51,402 nt of DNA from Frigoribacterium sp. JB110. Lineage in GTDB: Bacteria > Actinomycetota > Actinomycetes > Actinomycetales > Microbacteriaceae. Below, piece by piece: positions 6,889-15,798 of this stretch. Positions within the stretch are counted from its first letter, which is position 1. Each line of letters opens with the position of its first letter. The notes under the pieces were generated by a model. It did not search any database. It was given only the letters and a program-made list of their open reading frames with translations, and was not told where the DNA came from. The stretch lies in assembly GCF_900163665.1 (NCBI RefSeq), contig NZ_FUIA01000021.1, positions 1 through 51,402 on the forward strand. Reading direction: 5' to 3'. The translations under genes were made by a program, and so were the position numbers.

Positions 6889-9800
6889 TCACTCCTGTCG
6901 GACCACACTCCATCCCTGCGGGGTCTGCTCGACACGGAGCTGGGCGGGGATCTGCTCCTTCATCTGCTCGACGTGACTGATCAGACCGACCGTGCGGCCG
7001 CCCTGACGCAGATCGTCCAGGGTGCGCATCGCGACGTCGAGCGTCTCGCCGTCGAGCGAACCGAAGCCCTCGTCGATGAACAGGGTGTCGAGCCGGATGC
7101 CGCCGGCACGGCTCGTGACGACCTCGGCCAGGCCCAGAGCCAGGGCGAGGGAGGCGAGGAACGTCTCGCCTCCCGAGAGCGACTGCGGCGGTCGAGCTCT
7201 GCCCGTGTGTGCGTCGAACACTTCGATGCCCAGACCTGCGGCGGCGTTGCGGTACGCCCTGGCGTCCGAGTGGCGCAACGTGTACTGGTTGTTGCTCATC
7301 GCAGCCAGCCGCAGGTTCGCGGCCTGCACGATCTCTTCGAGCTCGGCGGCGAGCACGAAGGTCTCGAGGTTCATCCGGCGCTCGTTCGGCGGCCGCCCTG
7401 CGACGGTATCGGCGAGGCGGGTGATGACGGCGGCCGTCTCCGCCTTCTCCGCGATCCCCTCGTGCGCCGCGCGGGCGCGCTCGAGTGCGTTCGCCAGTGC
7501 GTCGGCGAGCTGCGCGGCGGCGCTGCGAGCATCGAGCGCCCTGGAGAAGGCGTCGCGGGCGGCGGTGAGTGCGCGCTGCGTCTCGTCACGGTCGACCGGC
7601 GCCTCGGGGAGCTCGAATGCGGCGAGCTCGGCAAGAGTGCGCTCCGCCGCTGCCCGTTCGGTGTCGGCCTCGCGCACGCGCTTGTCGAGATCAGCCACGA
7701 CCGCGGCATCGCGCATCGCGTGGCGGGCGGACGCGGTCGTGTCGAACTCCGCGTCGCCCAGCGCCCGATCGAGCGCCTCGCGTGCGACTCGGGCGGTTCC
7801 GGATGCACGTGAGGCGTCGCGGACAGCTGCGGCGCACGCGCGGGCGCGGGATGCGAGGCGCTGTGCCGCCCCGATCCGCTCGGCAACCGAGGAGAAGCTC
7901 CCTCGGGCGGCCGCGACGGCGCGACTGTCGTCGGTGAGTCGATTCTGCGCGGCGTCGATCTCGCTGGAGAGCGCCGCACGGAGAGCCTTCGACGAGGTGC
8001 GCTCGTCCTCCAGGTTCTCCCGTTCGCGCTCCAGCTCCGCGATCTGCCCGTCGAGCGCGTCGCGCTCGCGCTGCGCAGTCTGCGCCTCGTCGCGTCGTTC
8101 GCGGGCGGCGAGCAGATCGCCGTTGACCTCGGTCTCGCTGCGGCCCCCGGAGCGCTGCTGCGCGTCGGCGAGCGCGGCACTGGCCCGCTGCCGCTCGTCG
8201 ATGGCGGTCTCGTGCGCCGCGGAGGCCGCCGAGCGTGCGTCTTCTGACTGTTCGATCTGCTCCGGTGTGACGTGGTCGTCAGCCATCTCGGCCGGGGCCG
8301 GATGCTCGGTCGAGCCGCACACCGTGCACGGTTCACCGTCGGTGAGCTGCTGGGCGAGTTCGCTCGAGTAACCGGCGAGCCGACGTCGGTGCAGCTCGTC
8401 GAGCGCTTCGCCTGCGGCATCGAGCCGTTGCTTCGCGCCGCGGACCGTCTCGTCCGCTGCGGCGTAGGTCTTTGCCAGCTCGTCAGCCTGGTGCGCCGCG
8501 GCGAACTGGATCTCCAGGGCGCTGATGTGTTCGTCGACTGCGGCGGCCTGATCCGCACGCTTGCTCGCGGCGTCTCGGCTCTCCCGAGCCGCCGCGATGT
8601 GCTTCGGCAGACTGAGGAGCCGCTTCTCGAGCTCGGCGGTCTGCGCGTCCTGCGCTTTCAGATCCTCTCGACGCGCCTCGATGTCGGCCGCGTCGCGGGC
8701 CAGTTCGCTCTCGCGTTCGCGCAATGGATTCCATGCCCCGATGCGGCCGCGCAGCTCGTCGGAGAACGCATCCAGCGCGTCGGGCTCCGCGTCGTCGGCG
8801 GGGAGCGCAGGTTCGCCCGCTTCGGCAGTCGCCTCGTCAGCTTCCGCGGACTCGGGCTCGGACTCCGCGGCTGGGTCACCACCCTCGCCTGCTTCCGCCT
8901 CGCCGCGGGCGCTCGTCCACTCCGCGCGCGCCGCCTGTGCCGCGTCTGCCGCAGTCTTCTCCTCCGCGTCTGCGTGCGCCACCGCGTCGATTGCGGTGCG
9001 CACGCCCTCCGCGCGCCGCGCGCCCACCAGTTCCGCGCGTGCCGCGTCGATGCCGTCACGATCGGCATCGAGCTTCGCCAGGCGCGACCGCGCTCCCTCG
9101 CGCTGTTGCTGCCGCTCCGCCGTCACCCTGCGTTCGTCGTCGGCCTGCTCAGCGCGCGTGCTGACCGCACCGGCCCGGTCGACGTGAGCCTGGCACGCCG
9201 TGAGGTTCGCCGCCGCCTGTTCTGCTGCGCGCCCGAGCAGGTCGATCCGCCCGCTCCAGTCATCGGGATCGGGCACGCCCTGCTCGTCTGAGGCCGCACC
9301 GGCAGCCGCGGCACCGGCAGCCGCATCGCTGTCGCCGCCCGCGTCCCTGTCGGGCGACGGCCCGATGTCTGCAGCAGCGCCCCCGGATTCGTCTGCGCGC
9401 GGCTCGCCGTCACCGTCCGCACCGCCGGATTCGTCGCCCCGCGCGACGGCATCATCCACCGCCGCATCGCCGGCGTCCGGCTGCTCCTCCGCCGTGAGCG
9501 CGCGCTGCACCTGCTCCGCGACCTGGTCGAGCAGAGCGCGCAGGTCGGCGGTCTGCGCGCCCACTCCCGCCTCAGCTTCGCGGCGGCGTTCGTCGAGCGC
9601 CTGCTCGTATTTCTCGAATCGGCGCGTGTCGAACAGCGACCGCAGCAGTGTGCGGCGCTCGTCGTTCTTGGCGAGCAGGAACCGAGCGAACCGCCCCTGC
9701 GCAAGCAGGATGACCTGCTGGAACTGGTCGGAGTTCATGCCGACGATCTCGCGGATCTGCTCGGCGACCTGGCGCTCCTTGCTCGCGATGCCGCGCCAGC

Positions 9801-10170
9801 CGTCGTCCGCATACTCGAACAGGTGCACGCTGGCGCGCTCGGTCGTCGTACCGCCGCCGCGCTTGGCCGGGCGCTCGTACTCGGGGCTGCGCTCGATGCG
9901 CCACGCACCATCGCCGACCTCGAACTCGAGCACCACGTGCGACGCCTCCCCGACCTCGGAGTAGTCGCTGCGCAGACGCTTCTCACCGTCGCTGTAGCGC
10001 GGCGTCGAACCGTAGAGCGCGAAGCAGATCGCGTCGAGGATGCTCGACTTCCCCGCCCCGGTCCGACCCGAGATCAGGAAGATCCCGTCACCGGCGAAGC
10101 GGTCGAGGTCGATCGTCTGCGCGTCGCGGAACGGACCGAAGCCCTCGATCTCGATCATCCGGATTCTCAT
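6889..10170 (-). CDS. sbcC: SbcC, SMC-like ATPase subunit of the SbcCD nuclease
   Basis: A 1093-residue Rad50-type ATPase. With SbcD it forms an ATP-dependent double-strand exonuclease/hairpin endonuclease that processes palindromes and broken ends. Visible: Walker A GRTGAGKSS (~35-43), Q-loop region, long coiled coils, the zinc-hook CTVC (~615), ABC signature LSGGETFLASLA (~1000) and Walker B TLFIDEGFGSLD (~1028). Odd: two acidic Ala/Asp/Glu/Gly-rich low-complexity inserts at ~223-306 and ~420-476 interrupt the first coiled-coil arm. GGAGG 8 nt upstream supports the start at 10170, which overlaps the sbcD stop (ATGA). Confidence 0.93.
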   Translation of the reverse strand: MRIRMIEIEGFGPFRDAQTIDLDRFAGDGIFLISGRTGAGKSSILDAICFALYGSTPRYSDGEKRLRSDYSEVGEASHVVLEFEVGDGAWRIERSPEYERPAKRGGGTTTERASVHLFEYADDGWRGIASKERQVAEQIREIVGMNSDQFQQVILLAQGRFARFLLAKNDERRTLLRSLFDTRRFEKYEQALDERRREAEAGVGAQTADLRALLDQVAEQVQRALTAEEQPDAGDAAVDDAVARGDESGGADGDGEPRADESGGAAADIGPSPDRDAGGDSDAAAGAAAAGAASDEQGVPDPDDWSGRIDLLGRAAEQAAANLTACQAHVDRAGAVSTRAEQADDERRVTAERQQQREGARSRLAKLDADRDGIDAARAELVGARRAEGVRTAIDAVAHADAEEKTAADAAQAARAEWTSARGEAEAGEGGDPAAESEPESAEADEATAEAGEPALPADDAEPDALDAFSDELRGRIGAWNPLRERESELARDAADIEARREDLKAQDAQTAELEKRLLSLPKHIAAARESRDAASKRADQAAAVDEHISALEIQFAAAHQADELAKTYAAADETVRGAKQRLDAAGEALDELHRRRLAGYSSELAQQLTDGEPCTVCGSTEHPAPAEMADDHVTPEQIEQSEDARSAASAAHETAIDERQRASAALADAQQRSGGRSETEVNGDLLAARERRDEAQTAQRERDALDGQIAELERERENLEDERTSSKALRAALSSEIDAAQNRLTDDSRAVAAARGSFSSVAERIGAAQRLASRARACAAAVRDASRASGTARVAREALDRALGDAEFDTTASARHAMRDAAVVADLDKRVREADTERAAAERTLAELAAFELPEAPVDRDETQRALTAARDAFSRALDARSAAAQLADALANALERARAAHEGIAEKAETAAVITRLADTVAGRPPNERRMNLETFVLAAELEEIVQAANLRLAAMSNNQYTLRHSDARAYRNAAAGLGIEVFDAHTGRARPPQSLSGGETFLASLALALGLAEVVTSRAGGIRLDTLFIDEGFGSLDGETLDVAMRTLDDLRQGGRTVGLISHVEQMKEQIPAQLRVEQTPQGWSVVRQE

Positions 10171-11336
10171 GCGTTCGCCTCCGCCCGCAGCTGCGAGACG
10201 ACGTCGGCCACGATGCGTCTCTCGTCGTCGCTCGCCCTCTCACCGCGGCGCACATGATCGAGGAAGTCGTCGACGATCTGCGGATCCGGCGTGCCCCGCC
10301 CGACGCGATCGCGGTAGCTGCGCGCGCGGCGCTCGGTCTCGTCGCGCTCCGGCTGGTGCTCGATCGTGGCACAGAACGGGAACCGTTCGCGGAGCCGGCG
10401 CATCGGCTCGGTCTGCGGCAGACGGTCGGTGAGCACGGCGCAGACCCAGTCGTCGCGGTGGACCTCGTGCGCAGGGTCGGCGAGCAGGTCGTCGAGCGCG
10501 CCGCGCAGAGTGACCAGCCGGCGCGGCACCGGCAGGTCGACCCACTCCGTCGCGGCGATGCCTGCGGCGTCGAGCTCGACCAGCCATGCGCCGCGCGGCT
10601 TGTCAGCCTCGCCGAAGCTGTAGTGCAGGGGTGCACCCGAGTACCGGATGCCGTCGGTCAGCGCAGCGCGCCCATGGATGTGGCCGAGAGCGACGTAGTC
10701 GGGCCCCGCGAAATCGGTGAGCGGCACCACGTCGAGCGACCCCTGGGTGAGGCTCTGGCGCACCTCGCGCTCAAGCTGCGGCGTCGCTTCGACACCGGCG
10801 GCGAAGCAGTGCGCGATCGCGACGGAGCGGCCGCCGCGCTCGTCGCGGTCGGCGTTCACCTGGCGCATCGCGTGGCGCATCACCTGCTCCTGGGTGCGCA
10901 GCGTGTCATCGGGCCACAGGTGCCGCACGAGCGCCGGCTCGAGGTACGGGATGCCGTAGAAGTGCACGGGGCCGTGCTCATCGTCGATCGTGACGGGCTC
11001 GCCGATCGAGGCCGGATCGGTGATGACGTGCACGCCCGCCTCGCCGAGGAACGGCGCCTGGAACCCCAGCCGCGCAGCGGAATCGTGATTGCCGCTCGTG
11101 ATGACGACGCGCGCGCCTGCGCTCCGGATGCCCGTGAGCGCGTCGGTCAGCACGCGATAGCAGCCGGCCGCGGGCATCGCCGAGTCGAACACGTCGCCAG
11201 CCACGATGACGACGTCGACCTCCAACTCGCGCACTCGCTCGACCATCGCCTCGAGCACCTCACCCAGCGCCTCAAGCGTCTGGCTGCCGTGGAACGAGCG
11301 CCCGATGTGCCAGTCGGAGGTGTGAAGGATCCGCAT
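10167..11336 (-). CDS. sbcD: SbcD, nuclease subunit of SbcCD
   Basis: A 389-residue Mre11-type metallophosphoesterase nuclease. Metal-binding motifs in order: HTSDWHIGRSF (D-x-H, near residue 7), VIVAGDVFD, ITSGNHDSAAR, VAIAHCFAAG and LGHIHGRAAL. The usual length for the family is ~380-400. It is first in a two-gene operon with sbcC (4-nt overlap). The start at 11336 is chosen because the protein begins directly with MRILHTSDWH and because TACGGT lies 6 nt upstream (leaderless). Confidence 0.93.
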   Translation of the reverse strand: MRILHTSDWHIGRSFHGSQTLEALGEVLEAMVERVRELEVDVVIVAGDVFDSAMPAAGCYRVLTDALTGIRSAGARVVITSGNHDSAARLGFQAPFLGEAGVHVITDPASIGEPVTIDDEHGPVHFYGIPYLEPALVRHLWPDDTLRTQEQVMRHAMRQVNADRDERGGRSVAIAHCFAAGVEATPQLEREVRQSLTQGSLDVVPLTDFAGPDYVALGHIHGRAALTDGIRYSGAPLHYSFGEADKPRGAWLVELDAAGIAATEWVDLPVPRRLVTLRGALDDLLADPAHEVHRDDWVCAVLTDRLPQTEPMRRLRERFPFCATIEHQPERDETERRARSYRDRVGRGTPDPQIVDDFLDHVRRGERASDDERRIVADVVSQLRAEANA

Positions 11337-11342
11337 ACTCCA

Positions 11343-11348
11343 ACCGTA
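11343..11348 (-). promoter_or_regulatory. Leaderless -10 (TACGGT) of sbcDC
   Basis: TACGGT on the minus strand, 6 nt, then ATG at 11336. Confidence 0.6.
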
Positions 11349-11418
11349 TGCGGGGGTTCCGACATCATCCTTCCTGCCCCGCTTCATCCGGGCACCGTAG
11401 CCCTGGAACCGACCACCA

Positions 11419-11488
11419 TGTCGCCGTACGGCGACAAACCCTTGTGTCGCCGTACGGCGACAACGTAGAATGTCGTCGTACGGCGACA
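11419..11488. promoter_or_regulatory. Three 18-bp palindromic operators of hipBA
   Basis: TGTCGCCGTACGGCGACA occurs perfectly at 11419-11436 and 11445-11462, and with one mismatch (TGTCGTCG...) at 11471-11488. The start-to-start period is exactly 26 bp. Operator 2 lies between the -35 and -10 and operator 3 overlaps the -10 end and transcription start, a layout fit for autorepression by the HipB-like protein. Confidence 0.85.
11442..11471 (+). promoter_or_regulatory. hipBA promoter
   Basis: TTGTGT (11442-11447), 18-nt spacer, TAGAAT (11466-11471), 36 nt upstream of the hipB ATG. Confidence 0.65.
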
Positions 11489-11507
11489 TGCGACCAGAGG
11501 AGCCGCG

Positions 11508-11732
11508 ATGCTCACAGTTCGAGAGGCCGCCGCGGTCGTTCGCGAGATGCGTGAATCTCGCGAATGGACGCAGGCAGACCTGGCGCGTGCCGCACGCGTG
11601 TCACGCTCCTTCGTCGCCGACGTCGAGGCAGGAAAATCCACTGTCGAAGCCAGCAAGCTCTTCGATCTGTTCCAAGCAATGGGGCACGAAGTCGCACTGC
11701 GCTCGATGACCACGGACGAGGTGCGCTGGTGA
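11508..11732 (+). CDS. hipB: HipB-like XRE-family antitoxin/repressor
   Basis: A 74-residue helix-turn-helix protein, nearly all one XRE/Cro domain (RESREWTQADLARAARVSRSFVADVEAGKSTVEASKL). In HipBA systems it binds operator palindromes and holds the HipA kinase inactive. AGAGGAG precedes the ATG. Its stop overlaps the hipA start as GTGA. Three palindromes lie directly upstream and are the expected binding sites. Confidence 0.85.
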   Translation: MLTVREAAAVVREMRESREWTQADLARAARVSRSFVADVEAGKSTVEASKLFDLFQAMGHEVALRSMTTDEVRW

Positions 11733-13006
11733 CAGATCGGGAGCTCTACGCATACCTCGACGGTCAGCTCGCGGGGCGGTTTGTACAGTCCTCCTCCGGA
11801 AACATCACCTTCACCTACGATCCTGAGTACCGCGCCGCGGCTGATGCCACTCCTGTCTCGTTGTCGATGCCCGTCGCGACGGCCGTGCACAAAAAGCGCG
11901 CAGCGCTGCCTTGGCTTGAGGGGCTCCTTCCCGACAGTGATGAGGCGTTGCGGGCACTCAGCCGGCGATTCCAGACGTCAGCGCGGAATCCGTTCGCTCT
12001 GTTGGAACACATCGGCACTGATGCCGCCGGCGCTGTCCAGCTCCTGCCACCTGGGCATTCGCCGTCTGATGCCGGTCTCCGAAAAGCGATTCGGCCGGTG
12101 ACGGAGCTCGACGTTGCGCGCATGCTCGATCGCGTGGTTCTGGAGTACTCGGAAGGCACCCCGGACTACGGCCCGACAGGGCGATTCAGCCTGGCGGGCG
12201 CACAACCGAAGATCGCGCTGCACCGCCTGGCGAGCAACGAGTGGGCCGTCCCCGAGGATGCGACACCGACCACACATATCCTGAAGCCCGTCGTCGGCGC
12301 GTTTCGGCGTCTCGATGTCGTCGAGCAGCTCACGCTGCGCGCTGCGGAAAACCTGGGCAACCGCGTCGCGCGGTCAGAGATCATTCGCATCGGGGACTGG
12401 GACGTGCTCGCGAGCGAGCGATACGACCGACGCGAAGCGGACGGAACATGGCATCGACTGCATCAGGAAGATCTGTGCCAAGCTCTCAGCGTCTCCCCCG
12501 CCCGCAAATACCAGCATCGCGACGGCGGCCCAGGGATCGCGGCCGTCGCGAACCTCGTTCGTTCGCTCCCTCTTGCCGCTGACCGGGAGCGGGTCGGAGT
12601 CGATTTCTTTCGCGCTTTCGTCTTCAACGTCGTCGCCGGTTGCACTGACGCGCACGCGAAGAACTATTCGTTGTTGCTCGAGGGGCGCTCCGCGCACCTG
12701 GCACCTCTGTACGACCTGCTCACCTATGCCGGCTACTGGGACGGTGCAGCCAGAATCGACTCAGCGATGAGCGTCGACGGCGAGTACGCATTCGGCCGCA
12801 TCTCTGCCGGCGCGCTGGCAAAGGTCGGCACACGGTTCGGACTGGCGCTGAGTGCCGCCGAAGACATCGTGCAGCGTAATCGTCAGGACATGGTCGAGGC
12901 CTTTGAATCTGCGCGAGCTTCTCTGCCTGACCTCGGCGCCGAAGCGAACAGAGTCGCGGACGACGTGCTCGGAGGCGTGCGAAAACTGCCACTCGTCCTA
13001 CCGTAA
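11729..13006 (+). CDS. hipA: HipA-family serine/threonine kinase toxin
   Basis: 425 residues, close to E. coli HipA (440). Known role of the family: phosphorylation of a translation factor or tRNA synthetase, causing growth arrest. N-terminal HipA_N region: YLDGQLAGRF...LPWLEGLLPD. Kinase core: FSLAGAQPKIAL (~153-164) containing the Ser154 that corresponds to the autophosphorylated loop serine, catalytic CTDAHAKNYS (Asp307, Asn312) and PLYDLLTYAGYWDG (metal Asp329). All key residues are present, so it should be active. The GTG start overlaps hipB by 4 nt. Confidence 0.88.
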   Translation: MTDRELYAYLDGQLAGRFVQSSSGNITFTYDPEYRAAADATPVSLSMPVATAVHKKRAALPWLEGLLPDSDEALRALSRRFQTSARNPFALLEHIGTDAAGAVQLLPPGHSPSDAGLRKAIRPVTELDVARMLDRVVLEYSEGTPDYGPTGRFSLAGAQPKIALHRLASNEWAVPEDATPTTHILKPVVGAFRRLDVVEQLTLRAAENLGNRVARSEIIRIGDWDVLASERYDRREADGTWHRLHQEDLCQALSVSPARKYQHRDGGPGIAAVANLVRSLPLAADRERVGVDFFRAFVFNVVAGCTDAHAKNYSLLLEGRSAHLAPLYDLLTYAGYWDGAARIDSAMSVDGEYAFGRISAGALAKVGTRFGLALSAAEDIVQRNRQDMVEAFESARASLPDLGAEANRVADDVLGGVRKLPLVLP

Positions 13007-13029
13007 AATACTGCGCCCCACCTGCTGGC

Positions 13030-13035
13030 TATGCT
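13030..13035 (+). promoter_or_regulatory. Leaderless -10 (TATGCT) of the HerA-like gene
   Basis: TATGCT, 6 nt, then ATG at 13042; no Shine-Dalgarno. Confidence 0.65.
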
Positions 13036-13041
13036 GAGCGG

Positions 13042-14955
13042 ATGGCCACGAACGACGGTGTCGACGCCGAACTCGCCCGGTTGCGCGCGGAGGCCGAGGC
13101 GGCGCAGGCGGCGCTCGATCTCGCCGAGAAGAAGGCTGCGCTCGCGGCCGCGGAGGCGCGTGCCGCTCAGACCCGAGCAGACGACAGCGGAGCCGATGAT
13201 CCGGATGTCCCGGCCGACGCCGCAGACGATGCTCCGGATGCCGCGGCGAGCGCCCCAGACTCCCCCGCCGTCGCCGATTCCTCCGACGCGGACGCCGCGA
13301 CGACTCCCGCCCCTGCCGTCCCTGCGACGGAGGCGGGCCCACTCGAGGCCGATGCCATCCGGGACATCACAGACGGCTACGCCTTCGACGGCGAGACGCT
13401 GGATCTCGGCGCACTGGTGAACAGCGAGACGCTGCCTGACGCGCAGATCCGCATCCCGCTGGCGATGATGAACCGGCACGGGCTGATCGCCGGCGCGACG
13501 GGAACGGGGAAGACCCGCACGCTGCAGGGCATCGCCGAGCAGCTCGCGGACAAGGGCGTTCCGGTGTTCGCCGCAGACATGAAGGGCGACCTGTCCGGCG
13601 TGGCCGTGCCCGGCGAGACCAGCGAGAAGCTCACCTCCCGCACCGAGGCGATCGGGCAGGACTGGCAGCCGAAGGCGTCAGCCGTCGAGTTCTTCGCACT
13701 CGGCGGCGACCGCGAGACGGCTGCCGAGGTCGGCATCCCGATCCGCGCGACGGCGAGCGGCTTCGGGCCGCTGCTGCTGAGCAAGGTTCTCGGGCTGAAC
13801 GATACACAGGAGTCGAGCCTGCGCCTGGTCTTCCACTATGCCGATGAGAACGGGCTCGCACTGGTCGATCTCGAAGACCTGCGCGCCGTGCTGACCTTCC
13901 TCACCAGCGATGATGGGAAGGCCGATCTGAAGGAGATCGGCGGCATATCGAGCGCAACCGTCGGCGTGATCCTGCGCGAACTGGTGGCGTTCGCCGCCGA
14001 CGGCGCCGACGTCTTCTTCGGCGAGACCGAGTTCGACGTGACCGACCTCATCCGGCATGCGGACGATGGCCGCGGCATCCTGAACCTGCTCGAGTTGCCG
14101 AACGTCGCAAGCCGCCCCGCACTGTTCTCGACCTTCCTGATGTATCTGCTGGCCGAACTGTTCGAGGTGCTGCCAGAGGTGGGCGACCAGGACAAGCCGA
14201 AGCTGGTGTTCTTCTTCGACGAGGCGCACCTGCTGTTCGCCGACGCGTCGAAGGACTTCCTGGCATCGATCGTGCAGACCGTGCGACTCATCCGCTCGAA
14301 GGGGGTCGGGGTGTTCTTCATCACGCAGTCGCCGAAGGATCTCCCCTCCGACGTGCTGGGGCAGCTCGGCTCGCGCGTGCAGCACGCGCTTCGCGCCTTC
14401 ACACCGGATGACGCCAAGGCGCTCAAGTCGGCCGCCCGCACGTATCCGGCGTCAGGCTACGACCTCGAACGCGTGCTGCAGGAGCTCGGCACCGGCGAGG
14501 CGATCGTCACGGTGATGAGCGAGAAGGGCGCCCCGACGCCCGTCGCCTGGACCCGGATGCGCGCCCCGCAGGGCCTGATGACGACGGCACCGGATGGCAC
14601 GATCGCGGCGTCCGTGACGGCATCGCCGCTGTGGGAGAAGTACGCGGACGCGCTCGACCCCGAGTCGGCGCGCGATATCCTCGCCGCGAAGATGAGCGCC
14701 GCAGAAGAGGCGGAGCGGATGGCGGAGGCGGACGCCGCCCGCGCCGAGGAACAGGAGAAGGCACGCAAGGATCGCGAGAAAGCCGACCGCGAGTACGAGA
14801 AGGCGCAGCGCGAGGCGGCTCGACTGCGCAGCCGCACCACGTCGCGCCGCCGCTCCTCGGCGCGCTCACCCCTCGAGCAGGTGCTGAGCTCATCACTGAC
14901 CAAGCGGGTGGTGTCAGGGGTCGTGCGCGGGCTGTTCGGGAACGGGCGTCGGTAA
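13042..14955 (+). CDS. HerA-like/DUF853 P-loop ATPase
   Basis: A 637-residue AAA/HerA-FtsK-type ATPase of the DUF853 (YjgR-like) family, with roles in DNA processing suspected but not settled. Residues 1-115: a short coiled coil, then an Asp/Ala/Pro-rich acidic linker. ATPase core: Walker A AGATGTGKTRTLQGIAEQL (~153-170), Walker B KLVFFFDEAHLLF (~388-400), FITQSPKDLP and an arginine-containing segment. C-terminus (~555-600): a charged helix (EEAERMAEADAARAEEQEKARK) and a basic end. Members are typically ~500 residues, so the length excess is the N- and C-terminal extensions. Confidence 0.88.
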   Translation: MATNDGVDAELARLRAEAEAAQAALDLAEKKAALAAAEARAAQTRADDSGADDPDVPADAADDAPDAAASAPDSPAVADSSDADAATTPAPAVPATEAGPLEADAIRDITDGYAFDGETLDLGALVNSETLPDAQIRIPLAMMNRHGLIAGATGTGKTRTLQGIAEQLADKGVPVFAADMKGDLSGVAVPGETSEKLTSRTEAIGQDWQPKASAVEFFALGGDRETAAEVGIPIRATASGFGPLLLSKVLGLNDTQESSLRLVFHYADENGLALVDLEDLRAVLTFLTSDDGKADLKEIGGISSATVGVILRELVAFAADGADVFFGETEFDVTDLIRHADDGRGILNLLELPNVASRPALFSTFLMYLLAELFEVLPEVGDQDKPKLVFFFDEAHLLFADASKDFLASIVQTVRLIRSKGVGVFFITQSPKDLPSDVLGQLGSRVQHALRAFTPDDAKALKSAARTYPASGYDLERVLQELGTGEAIVTVMSEKGAPTPVAWTRMRAPQGLMTTAPDGTIAASVTASPLWEKYADALDPESARDILAAKMSAAEEAERMAEADAARAEEQEKARKDREKADREYEKAQREAARLRSRTTSRRRSSARSPLEQVLSSSLTKRVVSGVVRGLFGNGRR

Positions 14956-14996
14956 CGCCACTCGCGCCGGCTGCGCACTGTGTCGGAGGCACGGGC

Positions 14997-15002
14997 TACG
15001 CT
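14997..15002 (+). promoter_or_regulatory. Leaderless -10 (TACGCT) of the 92-aa gene
   Basis: TACGCT, 6 nt, then ATG at 15009. Confidence 0.6.
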
Positions 15003-15008
15003 AAGCAC

Positions 15009-15287
15009 ATGGCCGCAAACGGCATCGCAATCCGCGCCGCGTTACGCGCGTTGGAAGACGCAGGTGACCCCATTGTCCGCATCCAGGACGGGGAGAAGTG
15101 GCGCGATGCCGGCGTCGTGCGTGAAGCGATGAGTCTCATTCTCGACCTCCCCGCCACACGCCTCCGCACCGCCAGCGGCGCGACGCTCCTCGTAACGCCA
15201 TTCGAGGCTCCCGTGGACCAGATCGTCGACTACTCCGAGTCGCTCGAGGCCCTCCTCGCCCCAGTCCTCGATCGATACGCGGCGTGA
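15009..15287 (+). CDS. Small protein of unknown function
   Basis: 92 residues, not recognised. Mixed charge, predicted mostly helical (AIRAALRALEDAGDPIVRIQDGEKWRD), no signal peptide or membrane segment, no cysteines. ATG 15009 follows a -10 hexamer by 6 nt, so the start is well placed despite a longer in-frame extension into the upstream gene. It lies 115 nt upstream of the NUDIX/helicase pair on the same strand and could belong to that module, but it has its own promoter. Confidence 0.6.
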   Translation: MAANGIAIRAALRALEDAGDPIVRIQDGEKWRDAGVVREAMSLILDLPATRLRTASGATLLVTPFEAPVDQIVDYSESLEALLAPVLDRYAA

Positions 15288-15402
15288 AAAGCGGCGTGCA
15301 CCAGGTGTCTGCAGCCGTCGACCCGCCTGCACGCGATAGCGTTCGAATGTCAGAGATACGCGCGAGACTCGTCGTGCACGGCGAGCAGAGCGGAGCACAA
15401 GA

Positions 15403-15798
15403 GTGAAGAAGCAGATTCGTGTCGTCGGCGCGGTTGTCCTCCGAGATGGGGAGATCCTCTGCGCCCAGCGTGGTTCGGGGCCGCTTGCAGGGATGTGGGA
15501 GTTTCCCGGCGGCAAGATCGAAGCCGGCGAAACGCCCCGTGATGCGCTGGAGCGCGAGATCAGGGAAGAGCTAACATGCACCGTCCGTGTCGGTGACGAA
15601 GTCACGACAACCGCGCATGAGTACGAGTTCGGCGTCGTTACGCTCACCACGTTCCTATGCGAACTTGTCGAGGGTGAGCCTGAGCTCTCGGAACACAGCG
15701 CCGTGCGGTGGCTCTCACCAGATCATCTCAATGATCTGGAATGGGCACCTGCCGACGTGCCTGCGGTGGAACTACTGCAGCAGCGACTTGCCGCATGA
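15403..15798 (+). CDS. NUDIX (deoxy)nucleoside triphosphate pyrophosphohydrolase, MutT-like
   Basis: 131 residues with a complete NUDIX box at ~36-58: GGKIEAGETPRDALEREIREEL (G-x5-E-x7-REIREEL). This box binds Mg2+ and hydrolyses a nucleoside diphosphate-linked substrate. The compact MutT/CTP-pyrophosphohydrolase architecture starts directly with the first strand (KKQIRVVGAVVL). GTG 15403 is the start, with only a weak purine-rich AGCACAAGA upstream. The stop overlaps the start of the PLD-helicase (ATGA), so the two are translated together. That coupling suggests a shared role, for example nucleotide depletion or signal cleavage in a defence module, rather than housekeeping sanitation (inference). 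Confidence 0.85.
   Translation: MKKQIRVVGAVVLRDGEILCAQRGSGPLAGMWEFPGGKIEAGETPRDALEREIREELTCTVRVGDEVTTTAHEYEFGVVTLTTFLCELVEGEPELSEHSAVRWLSPDHLNDLEWAPADVPAVELLQQRLAA

Noticed and set aside
13042..14955. HerA-like ATPase as part of a HerA-DUF4297/Sir2 defence pair
   Set aside because: It belongs to the DUF853/YjgR-like branch, has its own leaderless promoter, and no partner nuclease or Sir2 gene is adjacent.
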